64,000 nt of DNA. Source: Charina bottae (Eukaryota > Chordata > Lepidosauria > Squamata > Charinaidae). Positions 34,660 through 45,862 of the stretch are shown in pieces. How positions within the stretch are numbered: position 1 is the first letter of the stretch; each line of letters opens with the position of its first letter. The stretch lies in NCBI GenBank assembly GCA_023362775.1, contig JALMGJ010000002.1:69045414-69109413 (forward strand), in the 5' to 3' direction. Position numbers and translations under genes: made by a program. A model generated the notes under the pieces. That model was given only the letters and a program-made list of their open reading frames with translations, was not told the DNA's origin and searched no databases.

Positions 34660-34798
34660 TTCTAGCTGTGCTCCTCCTCTGAAGATGCCAGCCACAGCTA
34701 CTGGCGAAACGTTAGGAACAAAAACTGCCAGAACATGGCCACACAGCCCGGAAAACCCACAACAACCATTGGATTCCGGCCATGAAAGCCTTCGACTA
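34660..34798 (+). mobile_element. Penelope-like element 3' terminus (family C)
   Basis: This matches the 3' end of the family C element at 17989-18125, including GGCCACACAGCCCGGAA and GGCCATGAAAGCCTTCGAC. Only the terminal 140 bp are present. Confidence 0.85.
34679..34710 (+). ncRNA. hammerhead-like core (family C, best-paired stem II)
   Basis: CTGAAGA is followed by stem II GCCAG/CTGGC, a perfect 5-bp Watson-Crick helix with a 9-nt loop, then GAAAC at 34706-34710. The visible core residues are all intact. This copy shows that the G-U pairs at 17989-19645 are substitutions in a true helix. Confidence 0.65.
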
Positions 34799-36831
34799 TA
34801 CAAGGATCAGTGTTGTTTCCATAGTGAGGAAGGATATAGCAAGGACAGTAGTTGAGTACAAAGCAATCAATGACCAAAAAATATCAATTAGACTTCATGG
34901 ACAACTCTTGAATATGATGATTATCCAGGTTTATGCTCTGACCACTGATGTAGAACAGGAGCTGATGAGTTTTATGGTTAAGTTCAATCTGAAATAGACA
35001 GAACATGCTAGCAAAATGTGCCACTTGTGGTTGAAAACTGGAATGCCAAAGTTGGAAATATTATGGAGGAAAATAGTTCCATTGTATGGTCTAGGAAACA
35101 GAAATGATGCAGGATCAGTTTCTGCCAATGAAATGATTTCTTCATTGCTAACACAGTCTTCAACAACCAAGATAATGCCATGTATTATCCATGCATCTTG
35201 GTTGCATATATATTGACATCACCAAGGAGAACATCAGGAATCACTTTGAAATCCTGAACCTCACTGATAGGGAACCAGGGTAACTGTGGAATGAAATTAA
35301 AGAAATTATTAAGAATAAAAGACTGTCAAAGACCAAGAAACATAAGAAACCAAACTGGATATCAGAAATATACAGTGGAAATTGCCAGGAAGAGAAGAGA
35401 AGCCAAAGCCAAGAAAGACCTCAGGAATGAATTTAACAAAGAATTTCAGAGAGCTGTTAGAAGAAACAAGAAGCAGTATTACAACATCTGTAAAGGCATA
35501 GAAGATGGAAGCAGATATGGAAAAACAAGGAAAGTCTTCCAAAAGATCTCTGAATTCAGAAGGAGATTCCAACCTTGAATTGCTATGCTAAAGAATGCCA
35601 AAGGGCTGACAATAACTGATTCAAACAAGATCAAATCAAGTTGGAAGAAGTACACTGAGATTCTGTACAATAGCAATGTCAACATCACGTAGAAGAGGTG
35701 TTCCCAAACTTTCTCAGTTCATGGCATCCTTAGTGTTTCAGTAATTTTTTCATGGTGTCACTAGGCCAAAACTGTTAACTACCTCAAGCTAGCAGTTCTC
35801 ATGGTCTCCAACAGATGCTAAGTATCGCTGTGTTTCATTCAAAAGTTTAAAATATCCCACAGTGCCCCTGTAAATTTGCTATGGCACACTGTGGCATCAC
35901 AGCACACAGTTTAGGAACCATGGCCTTCAAAGATATGTCCTATTTACAGGAACCTCTATTACTTGAATATGAAGTTAGATCAGTATTCCAGTCATTAACA
36001 AGTTGGAATGATGGAACTGATGAAATATCTACAGAAATATGGCAAATAACAGAAGGAGAATCTGTAAAGGTTCTAACCAAACTATGCCAGCAAATCTGGA
36101 AAAGGACACAATGGCCACCAGATTGGAAGAGGTCAGTCCACATACCAGTACCAAAGAAAGAAGATTTAAAAGACTGTGCAAACTATTGTATCATATCCTT
36201 AAATTCACCTGCCAGCAAGATTCATTGCTTAAGTTCATTCTGCCTTTTAGGATCGACTATCAACAGAAAAGGAACCAGAAGTCAAGAAATACACCACATT
36301 TGGTGAGAGCCACCACACTTGGGAGAGCCGCCAAGAAGGCCTTGGAAAAAACATTTAGATGTCATGATATGTTTATGCCTACAAAGGTCAGAATCATGCA
36401 GACAATGGTCTTCTCTGTGGAAGCAAAAGTTGGACTTTGAAGAAGCAGGATAGAAAGAGTATTGATACTATTGAACTTTGGTGTTGGAGAAGACTCTTGA
36501 GAATGCCATGAATAGCCAAGAAAATAAACAAATGGATCATAGAACAAATCAATCCAGAGTTATCATTCGAGGCACAAATAGTCAGGCTCAAATTATCATA
36601 TTTTGGACATGTTATGCAAATACCTGGCTCTCTTGAGAAAAGTATAATTCTGGGAAAGGTAGAAGGAAAGAGAAAAAGGGGGTGATCAGCAGCAAGGTTT
36701 ATGGACTAAATTACAGTGGTGATGGGTAGACTGCTGGAAGACCTAAAGGAGCAGGTTGGGGACAGAACATCCTGGAGAAAATCTATTTATATGGTCACTA
36801 CAAGATAACACCAACTTGATGGCATATCATC
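34799..36831 (+). mobile_element. RTE/BovB-type LINE, near full-length but decayed
   Basis: Pieces appear in the right order on the plus strand. The endonuclease middle is MMIIQVYALTTDVEQELMSF (about 34915) and a LGNRNDAG motif (about 35090). The linker is KAKKDLRNEFNKEFQRAVRR (35400-35460). The RT fingers include LLEYEVRSVFQSL, QQIWKRTQWPPDWKRSVHIP and VPKKEDLKDCANY (35960-36190). The C-terminus has PTKVRIMQTMVFS and a FGHVMQ-like motif (about 36600). The 3' end at about 36815 resembles that of the RTE at 21943-28606. It contains many frameshifts, lacks a recognisable catalytic YADD segment, and carries a hAT insertion at about 35705-35925. Confidence 0.8.
35705..35925. mobile_element. hAT-like MITE inside the RTE copy
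   Basis: The left end reads GAGGTGTTCCCAAACTTTCT. The right end, reverse-complemented, reads CCATGGTTCCTAAACTGTGT. Both are close to the GGTTCCCAAACT terminus of Charlie-like hAT elements. RTE sequence resumes at once on the right (AGATATGTCCTATTTACAGG). No clear 8-bp duplication remains. Confidence 0.55.
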
Positions 36832-38763
36832 TTCATCAGAGCTAGGCACAATGTTCAAAATTTGTGTGCATAGAACACAGGTAGACAACTTCTGCAGTAG
36901 AAGGAGAAATTCTCTAACAATAAATCAGGGGCAGTGACTGTATCATTGAACAACCTCCATGGGAAGAGTTTCTTCACAATGTCTTTCCTTGGGATGTAAT
37001 GAAAGGATGGGAAGCTTCCTGGAGAGGTATTGTACATTTGAAGATGGGTCAGTCACAACACACCTCAATCACTCATAACTCAGTCAGTGTTAGAATATTC
37101 TTCCACTCTTCTCCTTTAAATATATTTTGAAAGTGAATTTTCTTTCAAATTAAATGACACTTTAAAAAATCATTGCCTTGGCACAATTAGTAAGGTCCTC
37201 TCAAGTCCCCATTGATTTATCAATACTAGTATAGATGTTAAAATAAAAAAATCCCAGGAGTTACTTTCTTCAACACTTCAAACAAGCTGTTCTTGTGGTG
37301 GCTGTGGTCCTCTAGCTTTAGTTTCTGGAATCTTTTTACTTATGGAGCAGGCAAGCATTTGGATTTTTAAATGGTGTTTAAGCCGACTTTAGGGCCTCCC
37401 CTACTTTTTGCATTGTTTCCCTACTTCACAATGGTGGGAAACCACACAGTTAATTTTGAGCTGACAAAATTCAGTAGCACAGTTGGAGGGGACTCTAGAG
37501 ACAGCGAAAGAGGATTGAGGCTAGGATTTTTCATACACAGCTGGATGCTCTGCCATTGATTTTGTTTTTATTTGCAATGGCAAAGGATTACGGTTAATAG
37601 GCAGCATAGCAATACAGAGATGGAGGTAAGACTAGAAAGCCATGTGGGAGTTAAGGTCCAAAACATCTAGAAGGCAGTAGATTGGGAAAGGCTGTGCTAA
37701 GATGTCCTTGAATATATTACTGCAGCTGTATGTAACTATAGGACTGGGGTGTAAAGTGTTTTTAGGAAACCCTGATTTTGCACTCCTGGAGGAATTTAGC
37801 AAGGAATATTTTGAATGACTTAAGAGGAAAACCTAATGTATCAGAATGGCTTTTGAAAAGTATAACCAACATGCTATTTTCTCTTGCTTATAAATCATTT
37901 CTAGTTATATCAGTACTGATATAAAGCAAAGAATGAGTGATATGAGTGATTATTTACATATGTAAAAAGATCCAATAACTGCTGTTGTTACTGTTTTTTA
38001 ATAAAAAGCACTTTGAGGTGAAGTGACAGAGCAGAGAATTGGTAGGAGAATAATGAGCCCCTTGGTCTCCAGATATTTTTCAGTTTGAAGTTATTTCCAA
38101 ATTGCTTCTCTAGGTGTGGGTTTCTCCATGAGCCTGGGAATGTTTGGCATGGAAAGAGTATAAGGGGTAACAATACCTTTTCCTCTTGAGACAACCCTCA
38201 AAATCAGTTCCTGTGCTAGAGCTGATTTTACTGGTTGGGGGTAGAGGAACTAACCTCTGGATATTGGGGTTCCAATCTTCACAACGTTTTGTGAAATGTG
38301 TGTTTGCCTTCTAGAAGACACTTTTAAACACAGGAACACATAACATCCTTTCCCCCTAAAGCATCCAAAAGGTATACAAGCAATAAAACTGATGCCAAAT
38401 TTTCCTCAGACTTTTCCATGAGGGAAAGGACTAAATATTAGATATCTGATTTACACCCAGGTTGAATCTCTTGAGAAGAGAGATCAAATGCATTTTCTAT
38501 CACTTCAATATAAATACTTTAGAAAGTAAAGATTTATTCTGCAGTAAAAGTTAGACATTTGGGGAAGAAAAAGAAGTTTCTTTGAACGTATTAATATAGC
38601 TCAAACTTTTGCTCCAGACTTTGGCTGCTGCCATTGGGCCCCCTGTGGACAGCTGGGTGAATACTTGGTTGAACAGCGTAGATCTTTTCCCCCACATGAG
38701 GTAATCTATGCAGGAAGGCACTAAGGTAGGAAGGATTATTTTGCTCTGTCTTCTTCTCTTCCA
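36832..38763. other. unrecognised sequence
   Basis: No gene, transposon or simple repeat of note. Confidence 0.35.
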
Positions 38764-38940
38764 TATTGATTGATTAGGTGCCATCAAGCCAGTGTTGACT
38801 CTTGGCAACCACATAGATGAACAATCTGTCCCCGACCTGGCCCTTCAGGTCTTCCAATGGTGCACCCATCACCACTATAATCAAGTCCATCCACCTTGCT
38901 GCTGGTCATCCTCTTCTAGAATCCCTCTTCCAGCACTACA
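38764..38940 (-). mobile_element. RTE-type LINE 3' terminus, antisense
   Basis: It matches the 3' UTR seen left and right of the L1 (TTGATTGATTAGGTGCCATC, CCAATGGTGCACCCATCACC, TTGCTGCTGGTCATCCTCTTC). The order on the minus strand ends in a (CAAT)n tail at 38764-38775. Confidence 0.75.
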
Positions 38941-39420
38941 TCATCAATCACTTTATGTTGTCTATCTAGGTGACTTTCTTGGTAAAATACACGGGTGGTT
39001 TACCAATGCCTTTTGTTGTAGAGTATGAAATGATGCCTTTGACATTGTTACTAAAATGATCATCTGCCTCCAGCATCTTCCTATATCACTGCTGCCTGAT
39101 ATACTGTAGGTCCCTATTTCCTTTAGCTGGGCAGCTGGGATGATCTTCACACCACCTTGGACAAGCCTACTGGGAGTGTATACTCTTGGTGTACATTGCA
39201 TAGCAAGACTTGAGAAGGTTCTTTTCCGTAGGAAAAAATACATAAGGCTATGTCTAATGCTACCTACTTTGAATGGCAGACAGTTAGGAGTCATACTGCC
39301 CAAAATCCCTTTCCTGGACATATCAGGGTACATGTCTGGACTTTCTGCTAGTATCATTCCCGGAAGAAGACAATAGTAAACCGCATCCTTATTTGGCCAA
39401 GAAAACAACATGGATTTTCC
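38941..39420. other. unclassified RTE-associated sequence
   Basis: The motif GGTAAACCAC...TTTTACCAAGAAA appears inverted at 38970-39008 and direct at 39368-39405, bracketing about 360 bp that I cannot classify. Confidence 0.3.
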
Positions 39421-39970
39421 ATATAGTTTCCAAGAGTTGAGTGCCTCTGAAAGGAGACTTTACTTTTTATAAGAAAGCTATACACTCACATGTTTTCCCT
39501 TTGTGTCTTTTAGCTGGAATTAATTTTCATAGATCAAAGCCATTGTTTGCTATAAGCTTCTTTGAGAGGCGATGCTCCCTCTATGCAAATTCTCCTGAAA
39601 TATTGTTCAGCCAGAAATTGACAAGATTTAGCTTTGTATGGCAGATAGAAGAGATACTGAATTCTAGAGGATCCTTTTTGAGGCAGAATTATAACATTTC
39701 CTGTTGCTGAACAAGTCATAAAATGCTGCATATAATGGATTGGACTATAAGGCAAGATATTTTTCTGTGCATCTGTTGCATAATCTAGTATGAAGTGCAC
39801 CTGCTTTGAGCTTATTTTCTTAGGACTCATTCTCACTGCTCCTAACTGCAGCATGAACATGGCCAGATTTTTATGCGTGTCCTCAAGATGATCCACAATT
39901 TTCCTATGGGCAAAAGTTATTTTAATTAATAATTGTTTTATCTATTGCTCAAGAGAGCAGGACCAGAACC
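39421..39970. other. unrecognised sequence
   Basis: No supported gene or repeat. Confidence 0.35.
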
Positions 39971-40178
39971 AGGGGTTTAAAACTACAAGGAAGGCGGTTC
40001 AGGCTAGGCATGAAGAAAAGTTTTCTGACTGTATAAAGTAGTGAGTTCTCCTTCCATGGAGAACTTTAATCAGAGGTTGGATCGTAATCTTTCAGAGATG
40101 CTCTAGTAGACCCTGCACTGAGCATGGGGGTGGACTGGAGGATCTCTATGGTTACTTCTAACTCTGTGATTCTAAAAT
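39971..40178 (+). mobile_element. CR1 LINE 3' end
   Basis: The CR1 order is visible: GAAGAAAAGTTTTCTGACTG, TAAAGTAGTGAGTTCTCCTT, ATCAGAGGTTGGATCGTAAT and the end ACTTCTAACTCTGTGATTCT. The 5' part is missing. Confidence 0.8.
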
Positions 40179-41034
40179 ACATGTAAAGATGAAATAAAGT
40201 AAAATTAAAAGGGGGAAGGGGGGGAAGAAAAGAAAGGGAGGAGGAGGAGGAGGAGGAGGAGGCTATAAAATTCAATAGAATTAATTTACTTTTCCTGATG
40301 TAGCTCCAGCAAGTTTCAGGGTCTTTTGAGCTATTCTTCCCATCCATGCACTGCAGAGACATAGAATTTGTGCTTCTAGGTTGTCTTTCATAAACTGCCA
40401 GCCCCTCCGAAATGCCTTGTTCTTCTAGCTTTTCTTACTGCAGGATTTACTCTGTAGAAAGCTGCTTGTCCCCCCAAAAATCAAATGTCTCTACTTGGCT
40501 GCACTGTGCCTGCTCTTTTCATAAGGTCTCAAATTCTATCATTTAATCTTCCCTATCTCCCAAGGCACCTGGTGCTTTCAGATTCTGTGCCTGTTCCTCT
40601 TGGTTGGTCAGAAGAACTAAACATAAAATACAAAGCTCTTGGCATATCTTCAGCCTTCTAAAATAAGAGAGTTGTTTCCCAGGTATATCAAGATGAGAGA
40701 GAGAGGGGGAGAGGGAGAGGGAGGGAGGGAGGGAGGGAGGAGGGAGAGGGAGAGGGAGAGGGAGAGATTCCTATCCATACACAAAGCATGAAAAGCATAA
40801 ATACATATAAACCAAACTCAGGCATTCAGAAATTACTTACAAAGAGAGAGGATAAAAACAGAAACTCTAACACCACTCCCTTCATCCCTCCTCTCACAAC
40901 CCACCTTGTGTTCAAGGCAAACCTCTAAATCAGGAAGGCTGTTCTCTAGAATATCAACAGGGCTGGAGAAGAAGATTGCATGCTTATTCTGTTCTTCCTC
41001 TTTCCATGTTGTTTAAGTTGTTTAAATGGCCTTT
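40179..41034. repeat. purine-rich microsatellites in unrecognised sequence
   Basis: (GGA)n lies at about 40238-40262 and (GAGGGA)n/(GGGA)n at 40694-40768. The rest is unrecognised. Confidence 0.7.
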
Positions 41035-41587
41035 CCAGTGGCCCTTGGAGGTCCTGCCGGCAGTTCAACCGGAGGTGGCCCGGGAAGCTCTCAAATAGAA
41101 TATCGGTGGCGGTGGACCTTACCAGCGACGACCCTTATGGACTCTGGGTTTTTTGGGACTGGATCCACCCCTTGGACAGTTTGAAGGGCCGGTGGGAGCT
41201 GGGTGGGAGCCCTTTGCCGGTAGCCTTTACCAGCAGTTTGTGGACTTTGCTGGAATTTGAACGGGGACTGGAGTCGATTTGTATTAATTTTTAGATCATA
41301 GAGACAACAGCTACCGGAATCTGAATTTAACAACTCTTCCCGATTGCTCTAAATCTCAATCAACTTGCTTGTGGCGATTAGGATCCCTCCAGAGTGAATG
41401 TACTACTCCCTTACTATTGTGAGAGAATGGGAGGGAGTAAGGTATGAATGGGAATGTAAGAAAGTACTCACCTCCTTGAGTGAGAGACAAGGGGTGAGGA
41501 AGAGTCTTGGATGATTGCCCCCCCTATCCACTAGTGAGAGAAGTGGAGGGGGGAGCATAGTGAATGGTATTGGGTGAATGTAGGTAA

Positions 41588-43202
41588 GTGGAGTTGGGGC
41601 TCCAACAGTGCCGAGAGCGTGAGCTGGTGCACTGGAAGAGCCCCCCACTTTATGATTGTGAGTATATGAGCTTGTGTGGATCAATGGAGGGACCCTTATT
41701 TTTATCCAGAGATCTTGAGAGTTCAGGAGTGGGGGCTATTGAGCTTAGAGAATCTGGAGGAAATAGGGCAGGGCAGGTGATTGAGGTTGTTACGGGCCGG
41801 GGACGTTATGGCGGGAGCCAGAGGGCAGGTCATCTTAGAAGAAGGCGTCCCCGATGTTTGTTATCTGTGACGCCTTCTGGCCCTCTGTGCTCAAACCCAG
41901 AGCCTGGACAGCATACTCATGGTAACCCCAACTTCCGGCTGCTGCTTTGCAACGCCAGGTCGGTTAATAACAAGGCTCCCCTCATAAGTGATTTAATCAC
42001 GGAAGAGGGGGCAGACCTGGCGTGCGTTACCGAAACCTGGCTGGGCAGTGAAGGGGGTGTTCCTCTTTCAGAGATGTGCCCACCCGGGTTTCGAGTATGG
42101 CACCAGCCGAGACTACGGGACCAGGGAGGTGGGGTGGCTGTTGTCATCCAAGAATCCCTGGTAGCCGTCAGGGGCCTTGCTCCACAAGTTTCTGGATGTG
42201 AGACCCTGTTTTTAAGTTGGGTTCCCGTGAACAGTTGGGAGTGTTGCTACTGTACCAGCCTCCCTGCTGCGTAGCATCCTCCCTGCCCGAGCTGCTGGAG
42301 GCCATCTCGAGGTTGGCAGTGGAGTTCCCCAGACTTATGGTTCTGGGGGACTTCAATCTGCCATCCCTGGGACGGGCCTCGGAAGCGGCCCGGGAGTTCA
42401 TGGTCTCCATGGCGACCATAGGCCTATTCCAGATTATTCAGGGCCCGACTCGAGACAGTGGCCTCACACCAGATTTAGTTTTCTTGTCGGAGCAATGGCA
42501 GTGTGATCTGAGGGGAGAACTACAGCTTTCCCCTTTGTCATGGTCGGATCACGCCCTGGTGACTTTGAGATTCTCTTATGCCACCCCCCTCTGCAGGGAG
42601 GCGGGACCTATTTGATTGGTCCGCCCCCGGCGACTGATGGACCCAGAAGGGTTTCAGAGGGAGCTGGGGGTTATACCCGAGGATTTGCTGAACGGTCCAG
42701 CGGAGGCCCTGGCTGCCACCTGGAATAGGGAGGTAGCCAAGGCCTTGGACAAGATCGCGCCTGTGCGGCCTCTCCTATCCCAGAGAACCCAATGCTCCCC
42801 GTGGTTCACGGGTGAGTTAAGGGTTCTGAAGAGGATCAAGAGACGCCTAGAGTGCCACTGGAGGAAGACAAAGACTGAATCCGACCGAACACAGGCTAGA
42901 GTCGCTGTTAAGGCCTACCTTGTGGCGGTAAGAGCGGCGAAACGTCAATATTTCTCCGCTCTTATTGCATTCGCAGAATGCCGCCCGGCGACCCTGTTTA
43001 AAATTACCCGATCCCTTTTGGGGAAAGGGCAGTCAGAAGTCCATCTGCAGGGTCGGGCCGAGGAATTTTCGAGGCATCTGCAGGATAAAATCGCTCGGAT
43101 TCGCTCCAAGTTGGACTCTGAGCATGAGGCAGAATCTGAAGAGACACCCAGGGAACGTACCTTGTTATCTGGGAACAGTTTGACCCTGTTGGTCCTGAGG
43201 AA
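41588..43202 (+). pseudogene. L2 ORF2, N-terminal endonuclease part, disrupted
   Basis: The endonuclease is spread over two frames. The first (41588-42274) has FRLLLCNARSVNNKAPLISD and VTETWLG with the catalytic E. The second (42217 on) has PRLMVLGDFNLPSLG and SWSDHALVTLRF with the catalytic D and H motifs. A frameshift near 42225-42240 joins them, and an in-frame TGA lies at 42613-42615. The linker then stays open to 43227 (RPRRLMDPEGFQREL, AVRAAKRQYFSALIAF), and a second frameshift near 43185-43200 leads into the RT frame. With three lesions in 1.6 kb it could not give full-length protein. Confidence 0.88.
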
Positions 43203-44783
43203 GTGGACAGAGTCCTCTGGTCTGTAAATGCCACCACCTGCCAATTAGATCCTTGTCCCTCCTGGCTGGTGAAAGCATCTCGGGGGGTGACTTGTGGTTT
43301 GGTCCAAGTGATGGTAAATACATCCTTGAGTGAGGGGGTGTTCCCAGCAGCTTTCAAGGAAGCGCTGGTGCTCCCCCTCCTCAGGAAGCCATCGCTGGAC
43401 CCTACTATACTGGATAATTTTCGTCCAGTCTCCCACCTCCCCTTTTTGGGGAAGGTGGTTGAGAAGGTGGTGGCGTTGCAGCTCCAGAGGATTCTGGAGG
43501 AAACGGATTATCTGGACCCCTTTCAGTCAGGTTTCAGGCCGGGTCATGGGACGGAAACTGCATTGGTCGCGCTTATGGATGATCTTTGGCGGGAACGAGA
43601 TGGAGGCAGTGCATCCATTCTCGCTCTTCTTGACCTCTCAGCGGCATTCGATACCGTCGACCATGGTATCCTTCTGGGACGGCTCAGGGAGTTAGGGGTG
43701 GGTGGCGTGGTTTTACGCTGGTTCACCTCCTTCCTCCAGGGCCGATCCCAGTCGGTGTTGATAGGGAGCGAGAGAGCCAGCCCACGGGCCCTTCGTTGTG
43801 GGGTTCCGCAGGGCTCGGTACTCTCGCCGCTCCTTTTTAACATCTACATGAAACCGCTGGGCGAGATCATCCGTCACCACGGGCTGAGGTATCATCAATA
43901 TGCCGATGATACCCAATTATACATCTCTATCCCGAGTGAAGTAAGTGATGCAGTGACCACCCTGTCCAAGTGCCTGGGGGCTGTAGGGGTCTGGATGGGG
44001 AAAAACAGGCTTCAGCTGAACCCTGGTAAGATGGAGTGGCTGTGGATTAATGGCCCCTTGGTTTCTGGGACTTTGTCATCTTTAGTTCTGGATGGGGTCG
44101 CACTTCCCCAGACAGACCTGGTGCGTAACTTGGGGGTCCTCTTGGACTCACGACTCCTGCTCAAAGAGCAGGTGGCAGTCGTGGCCAGGAGGGCCTTTGC
44201 TCAACTTCGTGTTGTGCGCCAGTTACGCCCTTTCCTTGACCGAGAGACCCTTCGAACGGTCACTCAAGCCCTGGTTGTCTCTCATATAGATTACTGCAAT
44301 GCACTCTACATGGGGCTACCCTTGAAGAATATCCGGAAGCTACAGCTGGTGCAGAATGCGGCGGCACGGGCAGTTTTAGGGGCATCAAGATTGGTACACA
44401 TAACACCTCTGCTCCGTGAGCTGCATTGGGTGCCAGTTTGCTTCCGGGTCCAATTCAAGGTGTTGGTTATCACCTTTAAAGCCCTACATGGCACGGGACC
44501 AGGTTATCTGAGGGACCGCCTCATCCCCATTACATCTTCCCGTCCCACCCGATCTTGCAGAGAGGGCATGCTGCGGACCGCTTCTATGAAAGAATTCCAC
44601 CTAACGGGGTCCCGGAGGCGAGCCTTCTCTGCAGCAGCACCTGCCCTATGGAACATCCTCCCACCAGAGATAAGACAGGCCCCCTCGCTCCTGGATTTTA
44701 GAAAAAAATTAAAAACCTGGCTCTGTGATCTCGCCTGGGGCAAAAAGGAAAGCAGTCAAGCCTGGGGATGGCTGATTACTTAG
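43203..44783 (+). CDS. L2 reverse transcriptase and C-terminal domain, intact open frame
   Basis: A 526-codon open frame without internal stops holds the complete reverse transcriptase. Motifs in order are LDNFRPVSHLPFLGKVVEKV (residues about 65-85), FQSGFRPGHGTETAL, LLDLSAAFDTVDHGILL (motif A, catalytic D), RCGVPQGSVLSPLLFNIYM (motif B) and YHQYADDTQLYIS (motif C, catalytic DD). These are followed by the L2-specific end LLRELHWVPVCFRVQFKVLV, FKALHGTGPGYL and LWNILPPEIRQAPSLLDF. L2/CR1-type enzymes prime reverse transcription on nicked target DNA. As the endonuclease is broken upstream, this is a fragment of a pseudogene and its ATG at 43203 is internal, not a natural start. Confidence 0.9.
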   Translation: MDRVLWSVNATTCQLDPCPSWLVKASRGVTCGLVQVMVNTSLSEGVFPAAFKEALVLPLLRKPSLDPTILDNFRPVSHLPFLGKVVEKVVALQLQRILEETDYLDPFQSGFRPGHGTETALVALMDDLWRERDGGSASILALLDLSAAFDTVDHGILLGRLRELGVGGVVLRWFTSFLQGRSQSVLIGSERASPRALRCGVPQGSVLSPLLFNIYMKPLGEIIRHHGLRYHQYADDTQLYISIPSEVSDAVTTLSKCLGAVGVWMGKNRLQLNPGKMEWLWINGPLVSGTLSSLVLDGVALPQTDLVRNLGVLLDSRLLLKEQVAVVARRAFAQLRVVRQLRPFLDRETLRTVTQALVVSHIDYCNALYMGLPLKNIRKLQLVQNAAARAVLGASRLVHITPLLRELHWVPVCFRVQFKVLVITFKALHGTGPGYLRDRLIPITSSRPTRSCREGMLRTASMKEFHLTGSRRRAFSAAAPALWNILPPEIRQAPSLLDFRKKLKTWLCDLAWGKKESSQAWGWLIT

Positions 44784-44980
44784 AGCCACCTTAGATATTT
44801 AAAATGTTTTAATCATAGTCAGCGTCACTATCTGCCTCTTGGATTTTATTGTATTTTTATTGTAATTTATTGTATTTCTATTTTTATCATAGTTTTTACT
44901 GTATTTTGTTGATATTGTGTTGTGAACCGCCCAGAGTCCCTCCTTGAGGGGGAGATGGGCGGTTATAGAAATTCAACAAA

Positions 44981-45023
<43 letters not shown>

Positions 45024-45049
45024 AAATTAAATAAATAAATAAATTATAA

Positions 45050-45515
45050 TTGTTGTATTATTAATTATAATGGCAGACAATTTATTTGCTTTTTAGTTTG
45101 ATCTTTATTATAGTAGACAGAAATGTATAGAATAGTAGTAGGAAGGAAATAATTAAATAAATGTTATCGGGGGGGGGGAGTTGATTAGGAGGTTTACTGT
45201 ATCTTCTTTTTTTTCTTCTAAAATAAGGGGAAGGAGCAAATGTATTTAGTGATTTTTATAATGTGCTTATAGAATGATTTATAGAAATAATGTGATTTTG
45301 GTTTAATTTAGAGTAAGGGATTGATTATGGGTAATTGTTTTATATTCTTGCTGTTAGAAGTCAGAAGTCACCTCTTTATGTAACCTTAAAAAAATTTTTT
45401 TTCTCTGTGTTTTCACACTTTTTTAGTTTTTCTCTTTTCTTTTTGTAGTTTTTTTTCTTTTCTGTAGTTTCTTATCTTTGTTCTAAATCTAATAAAAATT
45501 CTTATATATAAAAAA
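45050..45515 (+). mobile_element. probable L1 3' UTR end
   Basis: The segment abuts the L2 tail and ends in TCTAATAAAAATTCTTATAT and a short A-rich run. Its order of T-rich phrases (TTTTCTTTTCTGTAGTTTCT, then TTTGTTCTAAATCTAATAAA) parallels the 3' UTR of the L1 at 21989-22250 read on its own strand. There is no coding part. The assignment rests on that resemblance only. Confidence 0.5.
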
Positions 45516-45740
45516 AGAAAAATGAACATGTAAATAGGTATCCAGGTAAGTGCCAGGTGGATCTATTTGGGGACAGTTTTGCAAAACCAGGGTACTATGA
45601 CAGAAAAAAGTTATTTTCACCCCACATCAAAAATGTATCCAAGTGGGGCATTTTAAAATTATTTTAAATGGCAAATAGCTAGGAAAGGATCCCAGATTGC
45701 ACAGAAATAAAAGCTGAGTTAGAAAGGCATAAACTCCTGT

Positions 45741-45862
45741 CTTTCCTTCCTTCCTTCCTTCCTTCCTTCCTTCCTTCCTTCCTTCCTTCCTTCCTCCCTC
45801 CCTCCCTCCCTCCCTTCCTTCCTTCCTTCCTTCCTTCCTTTCTTTCTTTCTTTCTTTCTTTT
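45741..45862. repeat. (TTCC)n-(TCCC)n-(TTCC)n-(TTTC)n microsatellite
   Basis: About 120 bp of compound pyrimidine-rich tetranucleotides. Confidence 0.97.

Larger units (their letters stand above)
41035..45042 (+). mobile_element. L2-clade LINE, near full-length
   Basis: A GC-rich leader (41035 to about 41590) is followed by an endonuclease/reverse-transcriptase reading frame (about 41588-44783), a 3' UTR, the family hairpin (CCGCCCAGAGTCCCTCCTTG ... GGGGGAGATGGGCGG, about 44926-44962) and an (AAAT)n tail at 44980-45042. The base composition of the coding part is far more GC-rich than its surroundings. The 5' boundary is set by that change and no duplication was found. It is the youngest-looking of the eight or nine L2 pieces here. 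Confidence 0.9.

Noticed and set aside
41588..42274. Host gene with an endonuclease/exonuclease/phosphatase fold
   Set aside because: The frame continues, through frameshifts, into an L2 reverse transcriptase with an L2 3' end, so it is retrotransposon ORF2.
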